Positions 35,388-44,682 of a stretch of 64,000 bases of DNA are shown here, one piece after another (the first letter of the stretch is position 1; each line of letters starts with the position of its first letter). The translations under genes and the position numbers were made by a program. The notes under the pieces are model-generated. The model was not told where the DNA came from. It searched no databases and saw nothing but the letters and a program-made list of their open reading frames with translations. Source of the DNA: Mesobacillus selenatarsenatis SF-1 (lineage in GTDB: Bacteria > Bacillota > Bacilli > Bacillales > Cytobacillaceae); NCBI RefSeq assembly GCF_000813125.1, contig NZ_BASE01000031.1, positions 1 to 64,000 of the forward strand. The letters run 5' to 3'.

Positions 35388-36380
35388 ATGAAATTAAGTA
35401 TCCTTGACCAGGCCCCAATCTCAGCGAACCAGACAGCCAAAGAGGCTCTGGAAGAATCTGTTTTGCTTGCACAGACTGCCGAAAATTTGGGCTATACGCG
35501 TTTCTGGATTGCTGAGCACCACGATATCCCGGGGCTTGCCTGTCCTGCACCTGAAGTGATGCTTCCGTATATTGGCGCAAGGACAAGCAAAATCCGAATA
35601 GGCTCGGGCGCTGTATTGCTTCCACACTACAAACCTTACAAAGTGGCCGAGCTTTATAATTTGCTTGCAACATTGTTCCCAGGCCGGATTGATGTCGGAA
35701 TCGGCCGGGCCCCAGGCGGCTCTGCAGAGGTCACCAATGCTTTGTCAGACAACTTCCTGCAAAACGTTTGGAAACTTCCAGAATCATTGAAAGAATTGCT
35801 TCATTTTGTTAATCATGAACACCCAGAAGGAAGCGAATTAGCAAAAATAAAGGCAGCTCCCTTACCAGATGTCCGTCCAGAACCCTGGCTTCTCGGCACG
35901 AGTGAAAAAAGCGCAAGGCTCGCGGCTGATTACGGAATAGCTTATGCGTTCGGATTATTTATGAGCGATAAGGATCCTCAAGACATTTTGCAAGTTTACT
36001 ATGACTCTTTCAAGCCAGGAAGCATAAAATCTCCGCAAACCATTTTGACGGTTTCGGCCATTTGCGCTAAAACCACTGAACAGGCGGAAGAAATTGCATT
36101 AAGCTCACTTATATGGAGCATCCAGCAGGGAAACGGAGAAGGTTCATCCGGTGTACCTTCTATTGAAGACGCAAAGGAATACAAGCTTGAGGAAGAAGAT
36201 TATAAAACTGTGGAAGACATGAAGCGGAAAATGATTATAGGGGATCCAAAGCAGGTAAAAGAGAGATTGCTTGATTTGCATAAGAAGTATAACGCTGATG
36301 AAATAATGATTCTAACTATCACATATTCACCAGAGGACCGAATAAAATCTTATGAACTGATTGCTGGAGAAATACTTTAG
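35388..36380 (+). CDS. LLM-class flavin-dependent oxidoreductase 2
   Basis: A 330-residue luciferase-like oxidoreductase, with the typical LSILDQAPISANQTAKEAL start, RFWIAEHHDIPGLACPAPEV, SGAVLLPHYKPYKVAELYN and LFPGRIDVGIGRAPGG. It has the same architecture as the protein at 20628 but clearly diverged, so the two are paralogues. It probably uses reduced FMN. The role is unknown. It is translated directly after the YkvR-like gene. Confidence 0.88.
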   Translation: MKLSILDQAPISANQTAKEALEESVLLAQTAENLGYTRFWIAEHHDIPGLACPAPEVMLPYIGARTSKIRIGSGAVLLPHYKPYKVAELYNLLATLFPGRIDVGIGRAPGGSAEVTNALSDNFLQNVWKLPESLKELLHFVNHEHPEGSELAKIKAAPLPDVRPEPWLLGTSEKSARLAADYGIAYAFGLFMSDKDPQDILQVYYDSFKPGSIKSPQTILTVSAICAKTTEQAEEIALSSLIWSIQQGNGEGSSGVPSIEDAKEYKLEEEDYKTVEDMKRKMIIGDPKQVKERLLDLHKKYNADEIMILTITYSPEDRIKSYELIAGEIL

Positions 36381-36425
36381 CAGCGGGGGGACATCCCCTT
36401 TGCTCTCTCGGTGTATACTAACCTC

Positions 36426-36453
36426 TTAACAAATCTTCCATTTAAGGTATAAT
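36426..36453 (+). promoter_or_regulatory. Putative SigA promoter of the YebC gene
   Basis: TTAACA and a perfect TATAAT with a 16-base spacer lie about 75 bases before the start codon. Confidence 0.6.
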
Positions 36454-36528
36454 ATTATCTGTGAGCAGCAGCTGCTACATGTATAAACATTGCAGCTATC
36501 TGATATAAGTTGAAAGAGAGTGGAATTT

Positions 36529-37245
36529 ATGGGTCGTAAATGGAACAACATTAAAGAGAAGAAAGCGTCCAAGGATGCAAATACAAGCAGGGTTTATTCT
36601 AAATTCGCGCTTGAGATTTATGTTGCAGCCAGACAGGGTGAACCAAATCCAGAATCCAACCAGGCGCTGAAATTCGTCCTCGAAAGAGCAAAGACATATA
36701 ATGTGCCACGAGTAATTATTGACCGCGCGATCGAAAAAGCCAAGGGCGGAGCTGAAGAAAATTATCAAGAGCTTCGTTACGAAGGATTTGGCCCTAATGG
36801 CTCCATGGTAATTGTTGATGCACTTACGAACAATGTAAACCGTACTGCATCCAATGTACGCGCTGCTTTCGGAAAGAACGGCGGCAATATGGGAGTAGCA
36901 GGATCCGTATCTTATATGTTCGACAAAACTGCAGTAATTGGATTTGAAGGAAAGTCTGCTGATGAGGCATTGGAAATATTGATGGAAGCGGATGTTGATG
37001 CACGCGATATCCTTGAAGAAGATGAATCCATCATTATTTATGGTGAGCCTGAACAATTCCACGCAATCCAGGAGGCATTCAGGAATTCAGGGATTACAGA
37101 TTTTACTGTTGCTGAACTGACAATGCTGCCTCAGAATGAAGTTGCTCTGGACCCAGAATCGCAGGAACAATTCGAGAAGCTAGTCGATGCACTGGAAGAT
37201 TTAGAGGATGTCCAGCAGGTATACCATAATGTTGATTTAGTTTAA
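36529..37245 (+). CDS. YebC/PmpR family protein
   Basis: A 238-residue YebC-family protein (B. subtilis YeeI type). The family start [19 protein letters not shown] and [47 protein letters not shown] and the [11 protein letters not shown] tail are all present. YebC proteins bind ribosomes and help translate proline stretches; some act as DNA-binding regulators. ATG 36529 is preferred over the GTG three codons upstream because AGAGAGTGG overlaps that GTG. Monocistronic, with promoter and terminator. Confidence 0.92.
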   Translation: MGRKWNNIKEKKASKDANTSRVYSKFALEIYVAARQGEPNPESNQALKFVLERAKTYNVPRVIIDRAIEKAKGGAEENYQELRYEGFGPNGSMVIVDALTNNVNRTASNVRAAFGKNGGNMGVAGSVSYMFDKTAVIGFEGKSADEALEILMEADVDARDILEEDESIIIYGEPEQFHAIQEAFRNSGITDFTVAELTMLPQNEVALDPESQEQFEKLVDALEDLEDVQQVYHNVDLV

Positions 37246-37259
37246 TTGAATTTTTATAC

Positions 37260-37298
37260 AAAAACAGACCCATTCTATAAAGGAGTGGGTCTGTTTTT
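37260..37298 (+). terminator. Terminator after the YebC gene
   Basis: AAAACAGACCCA and TGGGTCTGTTTT arms with a loop of about 13 bases and a T run. Confidence 0.88.
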
Positions 37299-37369
37299 GT
37301 ATACCTGTTAAGTTTAATTCGCTTGTTTTACAGGAATAGACAGATATATTGGAATTGCAGGTGGTTCAC

Positions 37370-38419
37370 ATGGTAGATACTTTTATTAGGGACATTTCAC
37401 GCGAGGATATTATAAGACTTGCTGTATTTTTAGTAATTATTATTGTAGGAAATTGGCTGATAAAAAGGGTTGCTAAGTTTTCGGCTGCCAAAGATTCAAG
37501 ATTTTTTCAAAAATCTCTGCCGATAATCGATTCGCTTGCGGACTGGGTAACTTTTTATGGAATCATCATTTTGCTCTTATTAACCTTCTCAAAGAATGAA
37601 TTGTTATTTGAGCCGCTATATACCCATGGGGAAGTAAAGGTGACAATCCTGCTGATTGTCATAGCATTCCTTATCGTTTCGCTGGCTCACAGGTTAGTTA
37701 AGCTATTCAATAAGTATATTTTGTCCTCTGTATACGATTACTATGGGGTGGACAGGGGATTAGGCTATACTTTTAATCAAATCATTTACTATACTGTTAT
37801 GTTTGCAGCCCTTGCTGTAAGTTTAACAAGTGTAGGGATCAACCTGACTGCGATAGGAGCAGTTTTTGGTGTTCTTGGCATTGGTATTGGTTTTGGCATG
37901 AGGAATGTTGCTGGTAACTTTGTATCCGGTATAATCATTTTGTTTGAAAGACCGATTGAAGTAGGGGAAATCATTCAAATCAATGATAAGGTCGGGCGTG
38001 TTGAAAAAATACGCTTAAGATCCACAATCATCCGAACTGCAAAGGAAGGGACACTGATTGTTCCTAACCAGTATTTTATCGAACAGATCGTCAAGAACCG
38101 AACCAGTGCAAGAATGATGGCTCAGGTAAAGGTGAGTGTCGCTTTTGGGACAGATACTCATATGGTACAGGCTCTGCTTGAACAAGCAGTTAATGAAATT
38201 AAGGAAAATGAAGATGGCATCCTAGATTCTCCGGAACCTGATATTCGTTTTATTGATTTTCATAGCAAGGCTATGGAGTTCCTGATTGAAATACCGGTCG
38301 TTAACTTTGAAATCAAAGAAAAGATTGAAAGTAAATTAAGACATATGGTCGCGGCCATCTTTGTTGAACACAATATTCAGCTTCCAACAGTAAATTTACA
38401 AATGATTGATACAAATTGA
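37370..38419 (+). CDS. MscS-family mechanosensitive ion channel
   Basis: A 349-residue MscS channel releasing solutes during hypo-osmotic shock. Four N-terminal membrane segments are seen, the last being the Gly/Ala-rich pore helix NLTAIGAVFGVLGIGIGFGM (about 152-171). The beta domain follows, with ILFERPIEVGEIIQI and RSTIIRTAKEGTLIVPN, then a C-terminal alpha/beta vestibule domain. The ATG at 37370 follows CAGGTGG; an upstream TTG has no ribosome site. Single gene between two terminators. Confidence 0.9.
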   Translation: MVDTFIRDISREDIIRLAVFLVIIIVGNWLIKRVAKFSAAKDSRFFQKSLPIIDSLADWVTFYGIIILLLLTFSKNELLFEPLYTHGEVKVTILLIVIAFLIVSLAHRLVKLFNKYILSSVYDYYGVDRGLGYTFNQIIYYTVMFAALAVSLTSVGINLTAIGAVFGVLGIGIGFGMRNVAGNFVSGIIILFERPIEVGEIIQINDKVGRVEKIRLRSTIIRTAKEGTLIVPNQYFIEQIVKNRTSARMMAQVKVSVAFGTDTHMVQALLEQAVNEIKENEDGILDSPEPDIRFIDFHSKAMEFLIEIPVVNFEIKEKIESKLRHMVAAIFVEHNIQLPTVNLQMIDTN

Positions 38420-38446
38420 CCTGTGCTTTTATTCAGCAAAGTAGGG

Positions 38447-38480
38447 AAAAAGAGTTTACCAGCAGGGTAAACTCTTTTTT
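38447..38480 (+). terminator. Terminator after the MscS gene
   Basis: AAAAAGAGTTTACC and GGTAAACTCTTTTTT arms around a 5-base loop form a strong intrinsic terminator. Confidence 0.9.
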
Positions 38481-38540
38481 AATCGTTAAGGAATTTAAAA
38501 GTTATTGAGGTGTGGATAACTTCAGGAAGTTTTCTTAATC

Positions 38541-38650
38541 CAGCTCCAGCGCCTAGCCCCTCGAGTCGCTTCGGTCCGCCCAATGAAGTCAAAGAACGAC
38601 TTCACTGGTCGGCCCTCCACCGCTTGTCGGGGCTGAAAGAGGCGCTTGCG
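38541..38650. repeat. GC-rich structured intergenic repeat
   Basis: A 110-base element far richer in G and C than its surroundings, with nested inverted repeats. The outer arms are AGCGCCT (38548) with AGGCGCT (38640), the next pair AGCCCC (38555) with GGGGCT (38629), and the apical TGAAGTC (38584) with GACTTCA (38598). It has no reading frame. From memory, near-identical elements are scattered between genes in several Bacillaceae genomes, so this is probably one copy of a dispersed repeat family. Confidence 0.7.
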
Positions 38651-38666
38651 CTTTTTGTTCTTCCTA

Positions 38667-39311
38667 TTAAAAACTTTTAATCGCTTCAGAAATATCAATT
38701 TTTCCCGAAATTAAATCAAAGGATTTCTTGGAAGTATTTTTCGCATTCAAGCATGCCAATATGGTTTTTGCTACATCAACTCTTGGAATCGTGCCAGTTT
38801 TCAGGTTCTCAGCAACCTCAATTTTACCCGTACCAGGTTCGTTGAGTAACCCTCCAGGCCTGATGATTGTATAATTCAGGCTGCTCTGCAATAAAGCGCG
38901 ATCAGCATAGTGTTTTGCCACATAATAAGGTTTAATGGCTTCAGACCAATTCTCTCTTTTATGAGCTTGCAGGGCACTGACCATTATGAACCGGTCAATT
39001 CCAGCCTGCTCTGCAGCCTCCACCGTTTTCACAGCGCCATCAAGATCCACTAACAGTGTTTTATCCAAACCTGTATTTCCTCCTGAACCTGCTGCGAACA
39101 CAATGGCATCGCAGCCTTTTGCGGCAGATGTGATGTCTTCAACGGTACCTTCAAGACTGGCGATTACAGTTTCTACACCTTTTTCTTCAAACTCCTGAGT
39201 TTGTTCCGGTTTTCTCAGCATCGCTCTTACATCATGTTCACTACTTTCTTTAAGCAGACCAACAAGTTGTTTGCCAATCTGTCCATTAGCACCTACGACA
39301 AGTACTTTCAT
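38667..39311 (-). CDS. NAD(P)-binding oxidoreductase (YhfK/NmrA-like)
   Basis: A 214-residue atypical SDR of the YhfK type with the N-terminal dinucleotide motif VVGANGQIGKQL (about 5-16), DAIVFAAGSGG, MVSALQAHKRENWSEA and an IIRPGGLLNEPGTGKI segment. The catalytic Tyr/Lys is represented by YYVAKHYAD. Function unknown; relatives are stress-induced. It is monocistronic, with AAGGAGG before the ATG. Confidence 0.85.
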   Translation of the reverse strand: MKVLVVGANGQIGKQLVGLLKESSEHDVRAMLRKPEQTQEFEEKGVETVIASLEGTVEDITSAAKGCDAIVFAAGSGGNTGLDKTLLVDLDGAVKTVEAAEQAGIDRFIMVSALQAHKRENWSEAIKPYYVAKHYADRALLQSSLNYTIIRPGGLLNEPGTGKIEVAENLKTGTIPRVDVAKTILACLNAKNTSKKSFDLISGKIDISEAIKSF

Positions 39312-39511
39312 CAGATTACCTCCTTAAAAATTCTATATAAAACCTCTTACTCACATTAAAATCTGTATAACGCCACGTGTATATAATCTACCCTTTATTC
39401 AGGATTGTAAAAGGATTTAACTTATCTCCCGGGGGAGTAGGCTATAAGTGGGTATCATCGACACTCATTGGGGAATACAAAAAAGGAATACAAAGCAGGA
39501 GGGATAAAAGG

Positions 39512-39703
39512 ATGGGAGCAATCGAACGAAGTGGTTATGTATTTGAACCTGAATATAGTGTGATTAATCAGGATGGAGCTATTCATGTATACCATAAAGG
39601 GGAATTTATCGAAGAAATAAAATTTTCTTTTGATGGGGAAGGACCTGAACTTGATCAGATCGAAAAGTTGATTGATGAATATTGTGACACGCATGAACTG
39701 TAA
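39512..39703 (+). CDS. YbxH-like small protein (DUF5370)
   Basis: A 63-residue protein starting MGAIERSGYVFEPEYSVINQ, then DGAIHVYHKGEFIEEIKF and an acidic helical tail, closely matching the YbxH/DUF5370 pattern of Bacillus. The frame is open for 45 more codons upstream, but AGGAGGGAT before ATG 39512 and the family start decide this position. Function unknown. It shares a terminator with the convergent symporter gene. Confidence 0.82.
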   Translation: MGAIERSGYVFEPEYSVINQDGAIHVYHKGEFIEEIKFSFDGEGPELDQIEKLIDEYCDTHEL

Positions 39704-39738
39704 CGGAAAGCTTTATAGTTTTCAAGAAGGCCAAATAA

Positions 39739-39770
39739 AACAGCTGCTCAATATCAATTGAGCAGCTGTT
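39739..39770. terminator. Bidirectional terminator
   Basis: A perfect 14-bp stem (AACAGCTGCTCAAT with ATTGAGCAGCTGTT) lies between the convergent YbxH and symporter genes, with short A/T tracts on each side. Confidence 0.8.
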
Positions 39771-39786
39771 CATAACAGTTTAGAAA

Positions 39787-41028
39787 TTATGCAGTAACAT
39801 TCTCGTCTATTTCAACTTCTTCTAAAGTTTCCCCTTCAGAGCGGGCAACATAGACGGCGCAAGCAGCATCCCCGGTAATGTTTACAGCTGTTCTGCACAT
39901 ATCAAGGAGACGGTCAACCCCCAGCACTAGAGCTATGGCTTCAACAGGCAAGCCTACTGAAGTTAATACCATAGAAAGCATGATCAATCCCACTCCAGGG
40001 ACACCAGCTGTTCCTATACTTGCCAGGGTCGCAGTCAATATGACAGTCAATAATTGACCCAGTCCAAGTTCGGCTCCATATACCTGGGCAATGAAGATGG
40101 TGGCAACCCCTTGCATGATGGCTGTTCCATCCATATTAATCGTGGCTCCCAGCGGCTGCACGAAACCACTGACACTTTTGGAAACTTTGAGATTATTTTG
40201 CAATGTTTTCATCGAAATAGGCAGGGTCGCTGCACTACTAGATGTACTGAATGCAACAATCATAGCTGGTGAGAATTCTTTGATGAATTTAATCGGGTTC
40301 AGTTTTCCGAGCAAAGATACTGCTGACCCATAAGTAATCACAAGGTGTAGCAGCAGGACGAACAAAACCACGAACATATATTTACCCATTGCTGTGATTG
40401 CCTCAAGTCCCTGGCTGCCGATTGCTGTGGCAATCAAACCGAAAGCGCCGTATGGTGCAAATTTCATGATCGCCTGAACTAAATACATCAGTACATCGTT
40501 TGCCTGTTCGACCAGTTTGATCAGTCCAGATGCTTTTTCACCAACTCTTGCGATACCAAAGCCAATGATAATTGAAAATGCGATGACCTGGAGCATGGAG
40601 CCCTCAACCATAGCACCAAGAGGGTTGGCAGGAATAATATTCAATAATGTTTCAATAACCGGCGGTGCCTCAGCAGCTTCAAAACTTGCGCCATCCAATT
40701 GGAAGCTGCCTGAACCTGGTTGAACCAGAAGTGCCATTCCAATCGCCAAAACTAATGCAATTGCGGTGGTCACGAGAAAGAAAGAAATCGTCTTGCCGCC
40801 GATCCTGCCGAGCTTCTTAGGATCACTAATGCCCGCAGTTCCTAGTATAAGAGAAACGATGACAATAGGGACAACAAGCATTTTAATCAAATTGACAAAG
40901 ATTTTTCCAAGAGGGACAAATACATAACTATTGACTGTTTCGAACACTCCAGGCAATGCTAAGTTAAAAATAAGACCAACAATAATACCCAATCCCATAC
41001 CATAAAGGATTTTTCTCGTGAGTGACAT
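39787..41028 (-). CDS. Dicarboxylate/amino acid:cation symporter (DAACS)
   Basis: A 413-residue GltP/DctA-type transporter with about eight membrane segments and two re-entrant loops. The Ser-rich hairpin is present as AFSTSSSAATLPISM (about 260-274), the NMDGTAIMQG motif as TINMDGTAIMQGVATIF, and the second hairpin as TLASIGTAGVPGVGLIML. It carries glutamate, aspartate or C4-dicarboxylates with protons or sodium; the choice is not resolved. A perfect cre site lies about 35 bases upstream of the start, so CcpA probably represses it in glucose. Confidence 0.9.
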   Translation of the reverse strand: MSLTRKILYGMGLGIIVGLIFNLALPGVFETVNSYVFVPLGKIFVNLIKMLVVPIVIVSLILGTAGISDPKKLGRIGGKTISFFLVTTAIALVLAIGMALLVQPGSGSFQLDGASFEAAEAPPVIETLLNIIPANPLGAMVEGSMLQVIAFSIIIGFGIARVGEKASGLIKLVEQANDVLMYLVQAIMKFAPYGAFGLIATAIGSQGLEAITAMGKYMFVVLFVLLLHLVITYGSAVSLLGKLNPIKFIKEFSPAMIVAFSTSSSAATLPISMKTLQNNLKVSKSVSGFVQPLGATINMDGTAIMQGVATIFIAQVYGAELGLGQLLTVILTATLASIGTAGVPGVGLIMLSMVLTSVGLPVEAIALVLGVDRLLDMCRTAVNITGDAACAVYVARSEGETLEEVEIDENVTA

Positions 41029-41058
41029 CTGATCTCCTCCTAATAAAAATAATAAGAT

Positions 41059-41073
41059 ATGAAAGCGCTTACT
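41059..41073. promoter_or_regulatory. cre site (CcpA operator) before the DAACS symporter gene
   Basis: ATGAAAGCGCTTACT matches WTGNAANCGNWNNCW at every fixed position, with the ideal AGCGCT centre. It sits 31 bases upstream of the minus-strand start codon. Confidence 0.8.
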
Positions 41074-41238
41074 AAAATAACTGATAATTATAAATATTTT
41101 GTTACAATTAAAGTATGACTATTTTTGAGTGATTTAGCAATATGTTTTCAGAATATTATAAAAACTAAGTGTAAAACGAGGAGATAATTCATATATGGTA
41201 TATTTTTGATAACTCCATTCGGAAGGCAGTGATATATA

Positions 41239-41811
41239 GTGGACACTCAAGATAAATGGAATCGAAAATATATGGATAAGCTGACTAACCAGGCTTCTCC
41301 AGAACCAAATAAAAGATTGCTACAGATGGCTTCTTACCTAAACGGAGGGACTGCAATCGACTTGGCCTCTGGACTGGGAGGCAATAGCTTCTTCCTGGCA
41401 GAGCTAGGCTATGACATGACAGCTATTGATATTTCTGACATTGCTATTAACTATGTTCAAGAGCAGGCAGCCAAACGAGGGTTGAATATTACAACTAAAG
41501 TGGCCGATCTTACAAAAGAAAGAACCGATTTAACGACCCGTAAATACGATTTAGCGGTAATGACATATTATCTGGAACGTTCTCTATTTCCACTAGTAAA
41601 ACAAGTGATCAAAGATGATGGATATTTATTCTTCGAAACGTTTTACAAACAAAAAGCAGCAGCGAACGAGCATATTTCAAATCAATTTAAGCTAGAGTCG
41701 AATGAGCTCATTAAAGAATTCAGAGAGTGGAAGATTCTCTTTTTCGAGGAAAATGAGCAGGAAGGACGACAGACAATATTTTGTAAAAAAATAAGGGAAT
41801 CAATCGGTTAA
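41239..41811 (+). CDS. Class I SAM-dependent methyltransferase (TehB-like)
   Basis: A 190-residue Rossmann-fold methyltransferase. Motif I is AIDLASGLGGNSFFLAELGY (about 35-54), followed by MTAIDISDIAI (acidic end of beta 2) and YDLAVMTYYLERSLFP (motif IV). The N-terminal WNRKYMDKL resembles TehB and small tellurite-resistance methyltransferases. The GTG start follows GGAAGGCAGTG. The substrate is unknown. It is followed by a 100-base gap and the nucleoside hydrolase gene. Confidence 0.82.
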   Translation: MDTQDKWNRKYMDKLTNQASPEPNKRLLQMASYLNGGTAIDLASGLGGNSFFLAELGYDMTAIDISDIAINYVQEQAAKRGLNITTKVADLTKERTDLTTRKYDLAVMTYYLERSLFPLVKQVIKDDGYLFFETFYKQKAAANEHISNQFKLESNELIKEFREWKILFFEENEQEGRQTIFCKKIRESIG

Positions 41812-41911
41812 GAATGTCATATCCCTATTTTCTGAACATAAATAATGGAAGGAGTATCAGAAGGAGTTATATTTCATAAAATAGGTAACATGAAAAAAAG
41901 GGTGGGTTGCT

Positions 41912-42871
41912 ATGTATAATATCCTGTTGTTTACGGATTCAGGGGTAGATGATTCATTGGCCCTTATGTATGCCTTGCTTCATCCTGAACTAAATGTTGT
42001 GGGGGTTGTTACCGGGTACGGAAATATCACAAAAGAACAGGCAATAAATAATACAGCCTATTTATTGCAGCTGGGAGGAAGAGAGGATATACCGATCATT
42101 GCAGGTGCATCGGGCCCTTTATCTGGTGAACTGGCTACCTTTTATCCGGAAATACATGGACCAGAGGGGCTTGGTCCCATCAGACCCCCAGAGGATTTGG
42201 GGGAAGTAGAGGTTTATGATATTGACAAAATCCTTGATATTGTTAACCAGTATCATGATAATCTTGTAATCGTCGGAGTCGGAAGACAAACGGAACTGGC
42301 GATCCCATTTATCTTATATGGCGAGGAAGCGTTCAAAACAGTGAGTGCTGTCTATATCATGGGAGGAGCGTTCCTCGTACCTGGCAATGTCACAGCCGAA
42401 GCTGAGGCAAATTTCTATGCCGATCCGATTGCGGCTAATCAGGTGCTGGAAAAGGCAAGAAATGTATTTCTACATCCTTTAAATATCACTAATAAAGCCA
42501 TCATTCCCCCAGCAGTAATAGACTATCTTGCACAAAACAGCCAGTCTCCTTTTAAGGATCTAATTAAACCTGTATATGATTATTACTTTGATGCGTATAA
42601 AAAGAATGTTCCGGGCATCCAGGGGGCGCCGCTCCATGATGTGATCACCTTGAGTGCCCTGGTGAACAAAAATCTTGTGAAATATTTGCCAAGACGAGTA
42701 TCAGTAGAATTGTTTGGGCGCGCCAGGGGTAAAAGTATGGCTGACTTCAGGCCCAAGCCTGAGCAGGAACCAGAAGAGAATTTGGATTGGATAGGCATGG
42801 AAGCAGACATTCCAGCTTTTATTGAAGATTTCACTCTTGTCTTCATGGGCGACACAAAAGCTAAAAGTTAA
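41912..42871 (+). CDS. Nucleoside hydrolase (IUNH family)
   Basis: A 319-residue nucleoside hydrolase splitting ribonucleosides to base and ribose. The calcium-binding Asp cluster is TDSGVDDSLALMYAL at residues about 8-22, with Ser at a position that is normally Pro or Thr. VTGYGNITKEQAINNTAYLL, VYIMGGAF and the late HDVITLSALV with its catalytic His follow. It is predicted cytosolic and used in nucleoside salvage. The preferred base is not visible. Start ATG behind AAAAAGGGTGGG. Confidence 0.88.
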   Translation: MYNILLFTDSGVDDSLALMYALLHPELNVVGVVTGYGNITKEQAINNTAYLLQLGGREDIPIIAGASGPLSGELATFYPEIHGPEGLGPIRPPEDLGEVEVYDIDKILDIVNQYHDNLVIVGVGRQTELAIPFILYGEEAFKTVSAVYIMGGAFLVPGNVTAEAEANFYADPIAANQVLEKARNVFLHPLNITNKAIIPPAVIDYLAQNSQSPFKDLIKPVYDYYFDAYKKNVPGIQGAPLHDVITLSALVNKNLVKYLPRRVSVELFGRARGKSMADFRPKPEQEPEENLDWIGMEADIPAFIEDFTLVFMGDTKAKS

Positions 42872-42873
42872 AC

Positions 42874-42908
42874 AAAAGGAACTCCAGCAATAGTAGGAGT
42901 TCCTTTTT
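42874..42908. terminator. Bidirectional terminator
   Basis: AAAAGGAACTCC and GGAGTTCCTTTTT arms, 12 bp, between the convergent nucleoside hydrolase and MFS genes. Confidence 0.88.
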
Positions 42909-42911
42909 CAG

Positions 42912-44132
42912 TTATAAACTTTGATTTACTTCCTTATACTTTTTCCTATTAGCATTTGAATATAGCATCACCAAAAAGCTTGAAGTAATCAAAGTTCCGT
43001 GGAAAATCCAGACCATTTTAGCCAATGAAAGAGCTTCTAACAGAATCGGGGCAACGACAAAGCCAAGTGCGAATCCTAATGATTTTAACAGCATGCCAAC
43101 GCCAAATATTCTCCCCCTGATGTAATTTTCTGTTTTCTGAAGGATGGTCGCGTGCAGGGTGGTGAAGCAGGCATCAAAAATCCCGGTAAAGAACGCAAAC
43201 ATAAGGACAATCCAGATATTTAAATTTGACAGAAAGGTTATAAAGCCAGTCGACATCAAGATCGCTGCAAAAAAATATGTACGATACAGGTGGTTACCCT
43301 GCAGGAATTTCATTTTCGGCAGCAGAACGGTGGCTAGCACAGAGCCGATTCCCCAGACACCCCAGATTAGCCCGTAAATCAAGCTCTGTTTGCTGGAATC
43401 AATTGTTTCAGCCAGCAAAGGAATACCAAGATTATGAGAGGCACCGGCAAATGAACCAACTAGGAAAACAATGTTTACATACAATAACATCGGCACTGAA
43501 AGGATGAAAGTATATACTTCTTTTAAATCTCTACCAATCTGGGAAACTTTCTGTTTAAATCCATTGGTGATCAAAACTGAATTTGCCGGCTCAGTTGTTT
43601 GCCACTTGATTTTGATTAATACTGCTGCAGATATTAGATAAGTAGCAGCGTCGATGATCAAGGTAACCTGGTAACCGAGAAAATCTGTGATCAATCCAGC
43701 ACCAATGAACCCAAAAACTAAGCTGATCGATGTAAGTCTCGAGATAAGAGCATTCGTCTCTAAAACCTTGTCCTGACCGAAAATTTGCGGAATTTCAGCA
43801 CTGTAGCTTACAGCAAAAAAGCTGCTCGTCAAACCAATCAAGAAGCAGACAACCAATATCATTACCGGATTAGGGAAGGGAATCAAGCTCAGTATGATGA
43901 TTGCACGAAAAACATCAGTCCATATCATGATTTTTCTCCGGTCAAAACGGTCAGCAAGAACACCTGAAAATAAGCTCGATAAAACACCGCCTAATGTACG
44001 GAACGCCATGGTGGCTGCAAGCCAGGCAGGACTTCCGGTAGCGATATACATCAAAACATTGATTGCGATTAAATCCATAAAGGTTCCTAGATCTGAAAAT
44101 GCTTTTACATAAAGAAAAACTTTGCGGTTCAT
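42912..44132 (-). CDS. MFS transporter
   Basis: A 406-residue major facilitator with 12 predicted membrane segments. The loop 2-3 motif reads GVLADRFDRRKIMIWTDVFRA, close to the MFS motif A consensus (given as GVLADRFDRRKI plus MIWTDVFRA). It resembles the MefA/macrolide-efflux-like and enterobactin-exporter-like branch (MFS_3). The substrate cannot be told. ATG 44132 with AAGGGAGA is preferred to the ATG six codons upstream. Confidence 0.85.
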   Translation of the reverse strand: MNRKVFLYVKAFSDLGTFMDLIAINVLMYIATGSPAWLAATMAFRTLGGVLSSLFSGVLADRFDRRKIMIWTDVFRAIIILSLIPFPNPVMILVVCFLIGLTSSFFAVSYSAEIPQIFGQDKVLETNALISRLTSISLVFGFIGAGLITDFLGYQVTLIIDAATYLISAAVLIKIKWQTTEPANSVLITNGFKQKVSQIGRDLKEVYTFILSVPMLLYVNIVFLVGSFAGASHNLGIPLLAETIDSSKQSLIYGLIWGVWGIGSVLATVLLPKMKFLQGNHLYRTYFFAAILMSTGFITFLSNLNIWIVLMFAFFTGIFDACFTTLHATILQKTENYIRGRIFGVGMLLKSLGFALGFVVAPILLEALSLAKMVWIFHGTLITSSFLVMLYSNANRKKYKEVNQSL

Positions 44133-44257
44133 AGAATCTCCCTTAATCATGAGGTAGTATAGTTATTCTGTTTAATTTTAAAGATTTTGAATTTACTTCG
44201 CAATACGAAATTTCAGTTTTTTGCTATAATAGAGTAAATTTGTTTAATAAAACTAAG

Positions 44258-44283
44258 AAACTCCCTGAAAAACAGGGAGAGCC
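44258..44283 (-). terminator. Hairpin behind the Tyr/Gly/Arg-rich small gene
   Basis: CTCCCTG and CAGGGAG with a 5-base loop lie 27 bases beyond the stop codon at 44308 on the minus strand. The T run is modest. Confidence 0.65.
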
Positions 44284-44307
44284 TTGTATTTTTGCTAACT
44301 TGCTATC

Positions 44308-44547
44308 TTACCACCATGGTCTGCCATACCAGGGACGACGACCGTATCCATACCAGGGACGTCGGCCAAATCCATACCATGGTCTGCGGCCGTACCAGTA
44401 CCCAGGACGTCCGTAACCATACCAGGGACCACCGAATCCATAACCGCCATAAAATGCAGGTGCGGCAGCAGCAAGGAACAATAAAGGTATAATCCTTTCA
44501 TCGTTCTGCTGATCTTTTCTGTGAAGATAAGTTTGAGGATAATTCAT
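44308..44547 (-). CDS. Tyr/Gly/Arg/Trp-rich repeat protein of 79 residues
   Basis: A small protein with three parts: a polar N-terminus (1-17), a hydrophobic stretch RIIPLLFLAAAAPAF (about 18-32), and a C-terminal low-complexity region made of YGRPGYWYGRRPWYG and two more GRRPWYG units, ending RPWW. The ribosome site ATAGGAGG before the ATG is strong. No family is certain. Such PWYGR-rich peptides are seen in Bacillus as small surface or spore-coat-associated proteins, which is inference here. The repeat coding region itself is repetitive at DNA level (CCATACCAGGGACG units). Confidence 0.65.
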   Translation of the reverse strand: MNYPQTYLHRKDQQNDERIIPLLFLAAAAPAFYGGYGFGGPWYGYGRPGYWYGRRPWYGFGRRPWYGYGRRPWYGRPWW

Positions 44548-44682
44548 TGAGCAACCTCCTATAATATATTCAATATAGGATATGTGACTAAAAATATGAC
44601 GGTATTAAAATAGGAAAAATAGACAGTTGCCCATGCTTCTTAAGAAATACAGCGCTATACATAAAAAGGAGGGACATACATA

